Source: Kalaharituber pfeilii
Lineage: Eukaryota; Ascomycota; Pezizomycetes; Pezizales; Pezizaceae
Length of the DNA stretch: 64,000 nt
Direction of reading: 5' to 3'
NCBI GenBank assembly: GCA_015179045.1
Contig: WHUZ01000056.1
Span: 248,001 to 312,000, forward strand
Shown here: in pieces, positions 22,845 through 34,864 of the stretch
Numbering within the stretch: the first letter of the stretch is position 1
Layout: the number at the start of each line of letters is the position of its first letter
Program-made: the position numbers and the translations under genes
Notes under the pieces: model-generated
Told to the model about the DNA's origin: nothing
Databases searched by the model: none
What the model saw: the letters and a program-made list of their open reading frames with translations, nothing else

Positions 22845-22930
22845 CTACAGTGACCCGTTAAAGTCTTGGGAATTAGGGGTAAGTGTATCGTGCAAGCCTA
22901 ATCCCCAAGACTTTTTACGGGTCACTGTAG
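22845..22930. mobile_element. 86-bp hairpin MITE with 33-34-bp inverted ends
   Basis: CTACAGTGACCCGTTAAAGT...ATTAGG pairs almost perfectly with its right arm CCTAATCC...GGGTCACTGTAG; about 18 bases separate the arms. TA borders both ends (22843-22844 and 22931-22932). The terminus and TA target are Tc1/mariner-like. It sits 8 bp beyond the Harbinger-like element. Transcripts would fold into a long hairpin. Confidence 0.85.
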
Positions 22931-23614
22931 TATTACACCTGTCCAACTCATGGGCAAAACAGGGAAAAAGACCCGTCATATTTGTACCTGGTGGTTGGGT
23001 ATTACGTGTGTACCTTGCATGTCAAGGTATGCATACTTAAGTAGATACTTGGATAAAGAAATAAAGTAAAGTCACGCCCATGTCTTCCCTCGGCAGAAAT
23101 AGCTAGCTATACGGCCAATTATCTTGAGTTGATGAGGACGGGGAAGAGGATGGGGAACATATGATGCTAAAAATGATTTGAAGTTCAAGTTCCACCAGAG
23201 ATGATCTTTGTGGGATCTGCTCTCTCAGATGACGTAGTTCCTTTTTTTGGGAAGGGAGCCCATAAAGCCAGAGCTGGCACCAGACCTGGCGCTTAGTACG
23301 TTACTACTGAGGTGTCTTGGCGTATGTGTTATGTAATCAATCTTAAGTTACAACAGAGGGTCTTAGCTAGTCTGGTTCTGGCTGGCGAATGATTAGTCCA
23401 TACTTTTTGGGCCAGCGAGTACAGCTTTACTCATCCTCATAGATCTTTAGCAATGTACGAATAAATCTACCTACTACCCTCATTAGTTTTTTACCAGGAG
23501 CCAAAAATAAAGGAGTTCACTGTAAAATAGATATGCTTCCCAGATTATCCCAAGTACCCTCAAGTCTGAATAAACATCTGCATGATAAAGATAAACAAAA
23601 AAATACATGTATTA

Positions 23615-24682
23615 CGGGCTCACCACAACCGTAGGTGGGGCGGTCGGTGGATGTACGCGCGCATATGCGACGCAGGCGATATGCGACAGCAAAGGCGTCG
23701 CAGTCGCATAAATGAGTGCTATATCATATGAGCTACGCAGAGTATCGCTAGACAAGTGTCTGTTTGACCTGGTGGACGGTAGCTCTCTGCGTTTACCACC
23801 TCCGTTACAACATGAAATTCATCTTTGATAGAATTACAACCCCACCTGTACTCTCTTCGCTCTATTGAAATTCTTTGAATACTGGTATTTTTCTATCAAC
23901 AATACGTATGTGCTTATCCATATTCGTGCCGTTCAACTCATAGTGGGTTACATAAGATAATGGTTAGGAGTACTCTACTTCGAAAGGGCTCCAAGTATAG
24001 TAGACGGATGTGTAAAAATGAATACCTAGAAGATGTAATAATCTAGTATTAAAGCTCTATTGAAATTTGTCTCACAATCAAGTCCAGATATTGATTTGGA
24101 ATAGAATCTTAAGTCTTGGAGTTAAAGTCCTTCTTCCTAACTGGCTCTAAAATATCTATTATAGTATCCAATCGGAACCACAGTTTTAAGTACTACAACA
24201 TAGCTAACTTTACAAGTCTCCACTCAGATAGTTTCAAAGCGTAGTATAAATCGTAGAGTGAGATTTAGCAATTGATCAGATAAAGGCATAGCTCCAAGGT
24301 CTGTAAGTATCACGAACCACTGGCCATACTGGACAGGCCTAATGCAAATCGTGCGACTTAAATTTGCAAGTCGTCTATTTTCTTCTATACAGTATCACGG
24401 CAATCCAAACAGCATTCCATTGTACAATATAACATGGGTTCAACAAGAGATCGAAATAGAGAGTAGAACTTATGAGGTAAAGAGTGACCTTGTAACGGAT
24501 CTGGTAAACGCAGAGAGTTACCGTGCGCCAGGTCAAAAAGACACCTGACTAGCGATACTCGCTACTCCTCTCAGTGTCCTCTGCGTAACTCATATAGCAC
24601 TCATTTATGCGCCGTTCCGGCTGTCGCATATCGCTTGCATATGCGCATCCACCTACCGCCCGCCCTACGGTTCGGTGAGCCG
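23615..24682. mobile_element. 1.07-kb element with ~200-bp inverted ends
   Basis: CGGGCTCACCACAACCGTAG at the left recurs inverted at the right as CGGCTCACCGAACCGTAG. The similarity continues inward through GTGGATG, GCGATATGCGACAGC, GCATAAATGAGTGCTATAT, TTTGACCTGG and CTCTCTGCGTTTACCA to about 23800 and 24500, with small gaps. TA borders both ends (23613-23614 and 24683-24684). The ~700-bp middle has no coding potential. It is a non-autonomous TIR or foldback transposon, class uncertain because long TIRs are usual for Mutator-like elements while the TA flank points to Tc1/mariner. Confidence 0.82.
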
Positions 24683-24759
24683 TAACAGACCTATCCTTCA
24701 TCTCAGCACCATCAATGATGTGGCAGCCTAAGATACCTTTGTAATCTTACATTCCATAT

Positions 24760-25400
24760 GTTGACGTGAGGTTTAACAGTTTCCAGTTATTAGCAGAAAA
24801 CCATTATAGATATTACTCGATGGAGAGACTGTAATCTCAAATGAAATGCATACTGTCTTAGGCTCAGACATAATAATCAGCAAGTCTACACAAAATTCCA
24901 ATAGTATGTGTAGCTTCCTTAGTAGGCCTTGCAGGGTACATGATTGAAAGAATACGTCATCTGCAAGCAATACGTATGTAATAGCTATAGTTGCAAAGAT
25001 AAATGGATTATCAGGGTCAGCGAGATTCAATTAGCAAATGTAAATAAATAATAAACAACAAAGGTGAAAGAGAGTCGCTCTGTTGGACCCCAATTGTCAT
25101 GTCAAAAAAATCAGAGAAGCGCCCTCTATCTTTAATATTGCCTTTGTATCATCATACAAAGCCTTAGCAATATTCATGTCTGCATCCCATACACATGCTG
25201 CCTGGGCACGAGACTAACCTGCTGCCATTAGAAGCCCAAATAGGATTTTCCTATCTATCAAATCGAATGCCTATGTCAGGTCAGCAAGTAGGATATACAA
25301 TAGATATCCTGGAGTGTATGCCCTTTGAATCAAGCAGTGTAAAATAAATAATCTGAAGTCGTATACTCTTCTCGAGATCCTGACTGAAAATCCTGTATAG
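24760..25400 (-). pseudogene. Dead LINE (non-LTR retrotransposon) reverse transcriptase
   Basis: Reading the minus strand, three RT landmarks appear in the correct order. LLADLT*AFDLIDRKILFG (about 25300-25225) corresponds to the finger/palm motif with the first catalytic Asp. GVQQSDSLSP (about 25090-25060) corresponds to the GxxQGxxLSP motif. VLLADDVFFQS, followed by LQGLLRKLH, LEFC and EPKTVCISFE (about 24990-24830), corresponds to the palm (F/Y)xDD motif and downstream region. The frame is broken by stops, including TAG within the first motif, and by shifts, so no protein can be made. No endonuclease domain or 3' tail could be assigned. Confidence 0.8.
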
Positions 25401-26621
25401 ATCCCACCTCTTCCACCTATGAGTACAAACGTTTGGCAAGAATGGATATGTAAAGTCTTTGTAGCCGAGGTAAGTTTAAAATAGACCTCAGATTGGACAA
25501 GGACGGTGAATCAGCGAACGAGAGGAGACGTCACATCTTTGAAGCATGAGAACATTGGAGAGAGATTGGGATGAGTATGGTGCAGATGGGGACGACGACG
25601 GAGCAGATGCTCCGTTAGCACAACCCGAAATGTCTGTATTGGAACCGGAAGAAGTGGCGCAGGAGAGAGCACAGTTCCTGATGCCGATTCCGATTGTTTC
25701 GCCATGCAATAGGATTATCTTAGATGTGACTGCACCCATTTGCATTTCAGACCAGCGGTGTTCCACAGTGATCCAGACTAAACAGGCTGTCTGCTCGACA
25801 GATCTAGATACAACAGCCGACAAGAAACCTGTGAAAATAAGGGTAGCCGCATGTCACATGCCGCAGTGCAACGCTTTAATCTAAGTATGTTGCAGTGAGT
25901 AAGCACCTGGCACAGAATGGAGCCGTATATGATCCAAGCAACTCCGGAACCGAGTAGTCACGAGATCATGAACCGAGGTACTTCAACTTCACAGAATCGC
26001 TGATGAATTGCGTGTTTGAAGTTCGCGGTCGCGGAGACTAGAAATCGGCGGAAGCCCATTATTTCCGAGACATACATACGGTAAGCACATCGCATAGTAC
26101 TCAGGGCTGTTTGACTCGTCCAACGTAGATAGGAGCTTCCTTTCCAACACTTGCCCCTGATTTCCGCTGTCAAGCGGCCCACACACACAGATCACATGCA
26201 AGCTGCGGCGCCCTTCGCTTCCGATCAGCACGCTACACAGCCGCGCAAAGCGGTGACCGTAAATGAACATTATCTTCAGACGGCCAACGTGTTGCAGTGC
26301 CCCTCTAGGACGGAGGCAATGGGCCAGAACTGGAGCCGGCGCCGGCTGCGTGCGGAGCGGAGCAGGTGGGTGCCCCATTTTCTCACCATATGGGGCCGCC
26401 CATGTGCGGTGCCTCGCAAACGCAACCGCCCCAGTGTGGCAACTGTGCTATATAACGGAAGACGAGCGCCAGCATCTGCTTCACGGTGCACGAGCAGCTA
26501 CATAGATTCTTGACAGGAAGCCGCTGTATCTGCATCAAACGTCTCCCGCACAGCTCTTCCTCCAACTCGCAAGCATACGCATCTTCTCAACTACGTTGGG
26601 TATCGCATCTCCCTTCCCCCC
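25401..26621. other. Spacer and DUF4336 promoter
   Basis: Frames of 112 codons (25546, +) and 129 codons (26378, -) overlap on opposite strands and match nothing I know. The last 300 bp are GC-rich with a CT-rich leader. Confidence 0.4.
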
Positions 26622-27539
26622 ATGATTGACGTCACCGCGGCCACTCGTTCCTCATCGAACATGTCGGCACAACCAATACAACCACAAGCACCCTATCCCG
26701 CTGCCGACAAAGCCGAGATGGTTATCCGCAGTGTCACCCCCTCCATCACCACCTTCTCCCTCCCCTTCGAGCGCGGCCCCGTGCACTTCGGCATGCGCTG
26801 CACCGCCGTGCGCCTCCGCACCGGCTCCGTCGCCGTCTTCTCCCCATGCCCGCTCACCCCCACTGTCGTCTCGACCCTCACCTCACTCGCAAACAATAAC
26901 GTCCGGTATATTATCTCCCCCGACATGGAGCACCACATACACATCACCGAATGGAAAAAGGCATATCCGAACGCATATATCTTGGCCTCTGAAGGTCTTC
27001 GTGAGAAGCGCATTAGGCAGGGTTACAACGATGCCGAAACCGGTGGGGCATATGCCCATACCTGGACCCGCGGACCCAACATGCGTACAGATGATGGAAA
27101 GTATGGCACTGTGATCCCGCAGGAGTTCAAGGATGAGTTTGATGTAGAGTACTTTCACCCGCATCCGAACCGGGATGTTGCATTCCTTCACCGTCCTGAC
27201 GGCGGCACGCTCATCCAGGCGGACTTGTTCTTCAATTTGCCTGCAAACGAGCAATATGCTAAGTCCGGCATCAACCCTCGCTCTGGGCTGATAACTAAGC
27301 TTGCAACAGCCTTCCTAACCCTACCGTCTAAAGCAAACAATTACACTGCAAATGGGCAACGTCGGTTTCATTGGTGGGTGCTAGCACGGGCGAATAGAAA
27401 AGCCTACGCTGAGAGCGCAAAAGTCACGAGCGGATGGCAGTTTACAAGGATAATCCCGTGCCACGGGGATGTTGTCGAGGATGATGCAAAGCGTCAATGG
27501 GATGAGACCCTCAGGTGGTTTTTGGACATGACGAATTAA
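26622..27539 (+). CDS. DUF4336 family protein (metallo-beta-lactamase-like fold), 305 residues
   Basis: A single exon, unlike most genes here. The start could also be the second in-frame Met at 26661 (MSAQPIQ); the first was kept because the frame is open and uninterrupted. The conserved order is FERGPVHFGMRCTAVRL, PLTPTVVSTLTSLANNNVRYII, SPDMEHHIHITEWKKAYPNA, LHRPDGGTLIQADLFFNLPA and the late RIIPCHGDVVEDD. His residues in MEHHIHI, HPHP and PCHGD are at places where metallo-beta-lactamase-fold proteins bind metal. DUF4336 proteins occur in plants, bacteria and fungi and have no established reaction. The gene is convergent with the RhoGEF gene. GC content is visibly higher than in its neighbours. 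Confidence 0.85.
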   Translation: MIDVTAATRSSSNMSAQPIQPQAPYPAADKAEMVIRSVTPSITTFSLPFERGPVHFGMRCTAVRLRTGSVAVFSPCPLTPTVVSTLTSLANNNVRYIISPDMEHHIHITEWKKAYPNAYILASEGLREKRIRQGYNDAETGGAYAHTWTRGPNMRTDDGKYGTVIPQEFKDEFDVEYFHPHPNRDVAFLHRPDGGTLIQADLFFNLPANEQYAKSGINPRSGLITKLATAFLTLPSKANNYTANGQRRFHWWVLARANRKAYAESAKVTSGWQFTRIIPCHGDVVEDDAKRQWDETLRWFLDMTN

Positions 27540-27642
27540 CCGTACATTGGGCGAGAGCTTGGGAAGACAGAGTTGATGCATAGTGAAATGCTGGATAAAG
27601 GGGGTCAAAGGGTAAAAATTGCTACTATGGCTGGTGGGGGCG

Positions 27643-27670
27643 TTTTTTTTTTTTTTTTTTTTTTTTTTTT
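27643..27670 (+). repeat. 28-nt T tract 104 bp after a stop codon
   Basis: An uninterrupted T run, followed by pyrimidine-rich sequence (GTTTCCCTCCTTCTCC), on the coding strand of the DUF4336 gene. Confidence 0.95.
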
Positions 27671-28664
27671 GTTTCCCTCCTTCTCCATATTTATAATCTC
27701 TTTTTCCTTTTATTCATGATTGAAGCTCTCCTATTCATTCCGTCTAAAATGCACCTGCCTCTGTAGAGCATTATGTCGTAATGACCTAATAATAATTAAG
27801 ACCATGTAAATTCACATAATATGTAGTATGTAGTATGGAACTGAGCATGGCAGATTTCCTCAATATATTTATCTATTTCAATTAAATAAAGCTAAAGTAC
27901 AGCAAATCTCGTGCACGTATCTCATCGGCTGCAAAAAGGAATTTTTACATCTATAACCTATATAATAAAAATAAAAAAAAGAAAAGAGAAAAGGCATCTT
28001 CAATCTCAGGGTAAACACGCAACTCAAGAAGTTTCGGAATATTGCACTCTCACATGTTGCATACGAAGACTACATATTCCACGCAAACCAAAAAAGAAAG
28101 AGAAAATAAATAAAATAAAATAAAATAAGATAAAAAATAATATTAAAAATAGGATGAAGAGAGAACCTTACATAAGGATGAATAACACACAAGAACTACG
28201 GAAAGAAGCTTACATTAAATATTTCAGTTTCAAGGGCATCTGGGGTAATTGTTTGTTAAAAGAAAAAACATGTAAACACAACCCACACATATTCCATCGG
28301 AGAAAGGGAAAGGTTATGAAAAAATACAGTATAGTTTAAAAACCAAGGGGGGTGAACAAGCGAAGAAATGTGAAAAAAGAATAAAGGACAACGCCAACAT
28401 TGCGGACATTTATATAATATCACCATAAAAACCAATCTGTCACAATACATCATCCTCGGCCGGTCCTCAAGCCATTCATTACCTTCGCCAACCCCATTAT
28501 CACCAATAACTATACAAGTCTGCGCCTACTTGAAATGGATAAGGAAAATATAATTTAATGAAAACACAATTGGAGAAATATGCCGGTGGGGATGAACCAG
28601 AACATCAGATCTCATGGTGACCATATTTGTGCACCATCGCAATAGTAGACATACTTGATTTTCC
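27671..28664. other. A-rich convergent spacer
   Basis: No gene recognised. The plus strand is strongly A-rich at 27960-28160 with AAATAAAATAAAATAAAATA-type repeats. On the coding strand of the RhoGEF gene this is a T-rich 3' flank. Confidence 0.55.
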
Positions 28665-31600
28665 TTAAACCTCCTTAGTCCGAGGCGGCCTGCTCCATAA
28701 GAACTCCAAGCTTGCAATAACATCATCCCCTGATCCAGATTCGTCTTCGTATGCATAAATAATCTATTGAGTTATCAGTATGAGATTGAGCATAATAGAA
28801 TCTGAATGAGCCCACCTCTCTTGTTGATTCATGTAACATCCTGATATTTTTTCCGGTAACAATATGCACCAAAGCTGCCGTCTTAACGTCTCTGATTTCA
28901 ATGAAGCTTGGTTCAAAAGCAAGAATATAGCCGTGTGAGAGTGCAAATGCGGTGGGCTGGCCCTCCCACGCGATACGCCAGTCTGTTCGTGACCCCCAGC
29001 CGTTACGGTTGACAAAGAAGGAGAAGTCTGAATAGTTGAGCAGAAATTCGCCTTCATGCCGATAAATGGCAATGGGCTTGATGTTTCCTTCACGACGCTC
29101 AACAAAATCCAGGGAAGTATCCGCAGGGTCGAGAAGTGATTGCGTTTCCAAGGTTTCCAAGCTAACAACCTCAAATCCTTTGGCACAGCCGACACAGAGG
29201 GTGGATTTCAGGAAGTGAATTGATGTGGCTTCCGCAGGAACGTAGAATTCCTAGTTATGTTAGAGTCTGAGATAAACAAGATAAAAAAAGGAATATCTTA
29301 CCTTGTATGGCTTCAGTGACTCGTGGCCACCCCGTAAGAATTCTCGCAAAGCTGGCCGCTTTCTCCCCTTTGCCATACTCTCCAGCGGCTCGAGCACTCG
29401 GACAATTGATTGTGTAGAAGTCTTCACACAACACACCAATACTCTTCCTAGACAAACACCGGCTTTAAAAAAGTTTGTGTGACCGACAATTTTCTTAGGC
29501 TTTTTGTTGACTATTGGAGTACCATCATTCTCCAGGAGGCCTTCAACAGGAAACGCGGAAACTGTTTTGTCTGCGAGTATTAGAAGCATCGAGTACTCTT
29601 CCAAGACGTCCAGCTGCTCGACTTTTTGTACATCAAGCACTTTCACAGGTTCTTTCTTCTGCCCATCTTTTGCGCGCCGATCGGACACATAGATTCCGTT
29701 ATCAGTGCCGTAGAGTAGTTTCGTACCTCCATCTAACAAAAGTCAGCATTGCACTGTGAGAAAAGGGTTTATTACAGGTATTCACCCAAAGGAACCAAGC
29801 AGTTAACCCTATTGCCGGCGCCGAAGAAATTCTCACATAGGATTGTGCGTGTGTAAATGTTACTTCTCTCACGCAGTATTTTTTGTTGCGCCTCAATATG
29901 TTGTATCCACTTTTTGCGCTGGATTTGACTGGAGGCATAAAGCTGTATGACATATCCTCGGCGGCCAAGGTGTTGAAATGTTATCGGAAACCCTCTCCCA
30001 GGGGGTGCCGGTGGCTCCGCCCTTGGTGCAGCAGCATTTTTCGTCCCAGGTATAAGACTTGAGGATGTCCTTCTTGCACCACCACCTTGCCTTGGTACGA
30101 CTTCTTCGAGTTGTGTAATCACAAGCAGCTCCAAGGGTATCGGCTGATCTATGTTAGTTATCACCTAGCTTACTTCTGTCATTAAGGGTCATTTACCTTG
30201 CGATACACTTTATATACCTCTCGTTTATTGACAACTTTAATTCTAACAAGAAGCAGAGCATGGTCAAACAGAAAGGTTTGAATGTCAGTGCTCGATTCGG
30301 CAGCACTCTTCTTCAACGTCCCTTTGTAGATTAGCTGTCTTCCTTCTTCCGTGAGTTTCAGATCAATATGCTCTGCAGGGAAAATGAGTTGTTGGTTAAG
30401 CTGCATTAAGTTAAACTGGTTTTCTGACTTTCCAGACTCGATGTTGACCTTCGTCAAGAATTCTCTAATGAGTTCAATTGCCTTTGGAAGGTCCTTCTTA
30501 TCCGGATTGTCATCTGTTGTTGCCTTCAAGACTGCTTCCAGCAGAAGGGGATATCGAGCAAGACGGGTGGTGGGTTTGGTAAGATAACCATTTAGCTCAA
30601 GTTTCCGTGACTCCTTCATACGTTCTGTTTCTTCAACACACTTGGCAAAGGCGGGATTTGCAGCCTTTTCCTTTTCAAACTCATATTTTCCATAAAGTTG
30701 AGATGCACCATACTTGATGAAGGGCTCGAACATTGGCACATATTCTAAGAATATATCCCCGATATTATTGACAATCGCGGACTGCTGCTGACGTTTAGTA
30801 AGCGCTTCAGCGAGTCGAGCATTCACAGAGTGAACTTCGAGGACATTTGAAAACACCATCCGGATGAATATCTCACGCCGATGTTCTGGAATTGGTGAGG
30901 GATTTTGAGGATTATTCGAGCGTAAAGGTTTGATCCAAAAATCACGAAGGTACTCTAAATCTTTGACGAAATCCCGCTCAGTGTATATAACCTCGCAGAT
31001 AACCTCCTGTCTCTTCTTTTCCTTATCAGAGACTGATTCTGCAATCTCCTTTGGAACAGAATGTATCCAAAGTTTTTGATCCTTCTCATCATCTCCATGT
31101 AGACTTGATTTAGACTCTTGACGCTTCAAGCCTGGTTGTGGCTTCATATTTAGGCGTGCCTGCTGTTCCAATCGACGAGGACAGGCTATTGAATAGCATA
31201 AATTGTCACGGGTACAGGTCGGAGAGTAACACTCTGTCAGAAGTGTGAAAACCCCATTGACTTCGGATCGGTCTTCATCCACTAAGCTCCTAAACTGATA
31301 AACCTCAGATTGTGAATCCCGCAACCTATGCTCATATGTAACATCGTGGAAGAGTCTTTGTGCGTCCAAGGCTCGTCCCAGCAACAAAGCTAAATTCCTG
31401 TCGCTTGTTTTGATGATATATGCAATAATATCAACGGCTTCGGCGCCAGTAAATGCAGATTTGTAGGTCAACTCGTTCTTGACCCTATCACCAATGGCAA
31501 TTCTATCCCGGAAGACGTCTGCTACTCTCGAAAGCAGGGCGGGATACACAAGTGGTGGTCTTCTGGAAGACGTCACGATTGTAGAATTATGCGAGGATGG

Positions 31601-32533
31601 AGTAGTTCCTGGATATGGAGGCCGATTTTGTTGTCCAAGAACCTCTTTGCTTGACACAGGTGGTATCGTCAGTGACGAGGCCGTACTTACAGAACTCGGA
31701 GAACGAGCCTTTGTTGGGGGCGTATAGTGCGAATTTGCTCCCATGGTATTATGACGTTGCTGCGACTCAACCCTAAATTGTGAATCCTGAGATTCTTTGC
31801 GACGATGGGGAATAACTCTACCGCTCATAGTCTGCATATGATCTCGATCATGAGGGTATGATGTGAGTGACATTGACCTTTCGTCGTGCCGTTCAGGCAC
31901 CACTCTCCCCTGAGCAGTTGTTCTGGACGTCATATTGGATGGCCCAGGCCCTGGGGGATAAGGGCCTGGGCCATGGCTCGGTGGAGGACCAATTGGGTAT
32001 GAAGGCATATTCGCCATTGACCGTGATCGATAAGGATCCGCATTCAAAGCTGGGGCCGGAGGGTAATACCGGTGTGGCGGTGGACGTTGGTATCCAGGTT
32101 GGGAGGGTGCCCCAGTCTCTACTCGAACTGGTTGCGGGTACGGACGACGATCAGGTGCAATTGGCTGCGGTAGATATTGAGCATGCGACTGAATTCTTGG
32201 GGGAAATTGTTGCTGCTGCGGTGATTGTTGCGGAGGATAGTGATGTGCTTGATTATAGCCATTGGAAGGTGGATGATTGTTGTACCCATTGGGACGCAGT
32301 AGTGGCTGCTGAGAGCTCGTTGATAGATCTGACATCTGGGAAGTCATCGTATGGGACCTTCCTGAGTCATAAAGCATCTGCGGCGGCTGAGATGTCATAG
32401 TATATGACCTTCCCGGTGGAGGAGCAGCGCCAAAAATGTCTGAAAATGCAGCTTCACGCTGAGACGTTGATGGAGGTGGTGGATTATACCCAGGCCGGTA
32501 TGCCCGCTGCTGATTAGGATGGTGGTTCGCCAT
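28665..32533 (-). CDS. ROM2: Rho1 guanine-nucleotide exchange factor (DEP-DH-PH-CNH)
   Basis: Five exons: 32533-30197, 30143-29786, 29732-29302, 29250-28816 and 28763-28665; 3660 nt, 1219 residues. The N-terminal ~320 residues are Pro/Gln/Ser-rich and probably disordered. A DEP domain follows at about 325-425 (VYPALLSRVADVF ... AFTGAEAVDIIAYI). The RhoGEF (DH) domain spans about 505-695 (QEVICEVIYTERDFVKDLEY ... LNGYLTKPTTRLARYPLLLE). The PH domain spans about 720-890 and is interrupted by a low-complexity insert (TKNAAAPRAEPPAPPGRG). A CNH/citron domain runs from about 900 to the end (LLYGTDNGIYV, GRVLVCCVK). This is the fungal Rom1/Rom2 architecture, which activates Rho1 in cell-wall integrity signalling at the plasma membrane. 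All introns fall in the 3' half. Confidence 0.95.
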
Positions 32534-34862
32534 GGCAGGCCAACACCAGAATCAAAACCCTACTAGCAACCGGGATTGTGTTAGAATTGCCGACAGCAAG
32601 ATCCAGGACATTGAGGAGAGAAGAGGGACACACTGCAGTGATGACAATATTGATGATCCGTTCAATCGACCACTCCGTCGATCAGGAGACACGTCTCCTA
32701 TCAGGGCGTGAGTGGAAGTGTATCCCAATGTAGCGGAATGTCCGGGTGGTATCCAGCGGGCGAGGAAGCTAGGGCCCCCAAACCATAGAACGGGAGGTAT
32801 GTGGTGAGCGTTGCGTTCTCACGGAATGTGTGGTTGAGGCGTGATCGAAAGGGATGGGGGGGGGGGGTGCGCAGGGTCACACCGCCGGCCCTCGGGCAGA
32901 TAGAGGCTGAGAGCAGCCAGGCCCAGCAGAGAGGGAGGACGTTAGTGGGTGATAGTAGGTGGTAGTATGTGTGCGTGTGTGTGCGTGTGGGTGTGGATGT
33001 GTGTGGGGGAGAGGGGGGAGGGATGTGGGGATGTGGAGGGGTGGTTGTTTTGAGAAGGGGGGGGGGAGGGACCGGAGCCCAGAGCTGGTTGTTGGGAAGG
33101 TAAATTTGCGTCCAGGAGGCCACGCCTGAGGATAGATGTCGACAAGCCTCAGCACTGCGGAGCCGGATGCACTGCCAATGCTCTGATTTGCAGCGCGCAG
33201 CACGCCCTTTGCAAGGCTGAGTGAGAAGCCTGGGGGGGTGCTCTGAGTATGGGGCCTGGAGGGACCTCTCTCTTTCCGACGTTCCTCCTTGCAGCTCGTG
33301 GCGTATCACGCCTTCGCATCAGCGGTGGCCCGCACAGCGCACAGCACAGCCAAGATCGGCCAGACTTCGGATCTAGGCACGCCCTGATGCTCGAACGGTT
33401 TCGCATCCCCCCACCCCCCCCCACACAGTAAGTACGCGGAATCAGGATTACAACGGAGGGGATTGTTTTGAGTTTCTAGAACTCTGCACGCAGCAGCTAT
33501 TGCTCTTCGTGAGGTATGGCGCAAGCGGGAAGCCGCCATGAGGTGTATACGGCACTTATACACGCAGCTCTTCCTCGCGTCTGGTGCTTCCATTTCTCGG
33601 CCCTTTTCTTACTTCACGTCTACCCTCTTCCTCTTTGGCCTGCTTGTTGGCTTCAGCAACCGCCTTCCCATTTGTAAGCGATGTATTTTATATTTACGAC
33701 GCGGCGGCGCGGAGGCATGCAAAATAGGTACTTTGGTAACAACCGACTACTTCGCATCACCTGGGTACTGGTACACGAATCAGCACCGTCCTGTAGGTAC
33801 TGATCTATGTCAGATGTAGACCGTTTGTTGTCAGTATGTGATAGTTGAAAAAGGCCCTGCAAGAACAAGCACAAGCAACAAATGACAATCGATATCGACT
33901 CCCGCCTGGAGTCTGGAGAAATTGTAAGCAGTGAGATTGGCATGAGAGTAAGGGCTGGCACTAGCCCAGGCATGAGGTTAGGTATGCCCACTAGCCAGGC
34001 ACAAGCTATGGCGAAGTCGACCCCTTAAATGCTTGCCCTGAAAGCGCGGAGCGCTTAGTCATAAGCGGTGGCTTGGATTCGCTGGTAACGTGGAGACCAG
34101 AGGCTTTTCTACCGTCAAGAACGCACCAGCGGGGACTACATAAGTGCTTTAAGCTTTTCCAAGAGGTCACCAGTAATTCTACTCAGCCTCATTGCATATC
34201 GATCCGGCTTGGCGAAGTAAGAAGTACATATGTAGGCAGGATGCCTAGTTGCGTGCCCTGAGTATTGTGGCCCAGTCTCTAACCGTATTGTGGACGAGAG
34301 GTGGGAGGTAGAAGGAGTCAGGTTACAGAAAGGAGCGGCTCGAAGAATTACTTGATTTTGGGAATTTCTATTTGGTGCAACTAGACTAGGAATTGGAGGA
34401 TCGACTGCTACTAGTCTGTTAAAGATGCTGCGGAGGTAGTGACAGGCTATCTCCTCTTGCTGCGTATGATATATAACTATCCTAGACACAAGTCTAGTAT
34501 TACCACAGAAGCAGCAGCTCGTAATACCATTACAATTACATGGTTGCCGGAAATTTTGTACAAAATTGTGTGTAAAACATTGAACCAAAACGCACCAGAG
34601 CGCATACTTTCTTGCTTTATTTTCAAATCTCCGTCTGCCTCTTTTGGAGCAGGGCAATTCAGCCCCCCAGGAGCGTTACCCTGAGCTGTAGTCCAGGCTG
34701 AAGTTCCCACTTACTGCTAGTGGCAGTTGATCTGGTTGGATAGTGTAATTTTGACGGAAATTCCGACTAATAGCTTGAGCGTTATTAGCCAGTGGCAGTC
34801 ACGAGATAGCAGTATAGACGTATTAAGACAGTCAAGATGTTGCTTGTGATAATAGTCTTGTG
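32534..34862. other. Upstream region of the RhoGEF gene
   Basis: No gene recognised. It has strongly strand-biased low complexity at 32850-33070: G runs, GTGTGTGCGTGTG repeats and GGGGGGGAGGG, hence a C/CA-rich leader on the RhoGEF coding strand. A second C run lies at 33409-33422. The 202- and 173-codon minus-strand frames are low-complexity or unsupported. Confidence 0.5.
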
Positions 34863-34864
34863 TA

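Noticed and set aside
25546..25884. 112-codon plus-strand frame beginning MRTLERDWDEYG
   Set aside because: The acidic start looks protein-like, but the frame overlaps an equally long opposite frame and I found no conserved sequence or introns.
26151..26513. 120-codon frame upstream of DUF4336
   Set aside because: It is GC-rich promoter DNA with several overlapping frames on both strands and no family match.
31867..32400. 177-codon plus-strand frame
   Set aside because: It lies antisense to the Pro/Gln-rich N-terminus of the RhoGEF gene and its composition mirrors that low complexity.
32701..33309. 202-codon minus-strand frame
   Set aside because: It is mostly His/Pro/Thr repeats from GT-rich and G-rich simple sequence upstream of the RhoGEF gene; no family resemblance.
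34136..34657. 173-codon minus-strand frame
   Set aside because: No recognisable motif and no splice or start context; it overlaps an unsupported opposite-strand frame in repeat-rich DNA.
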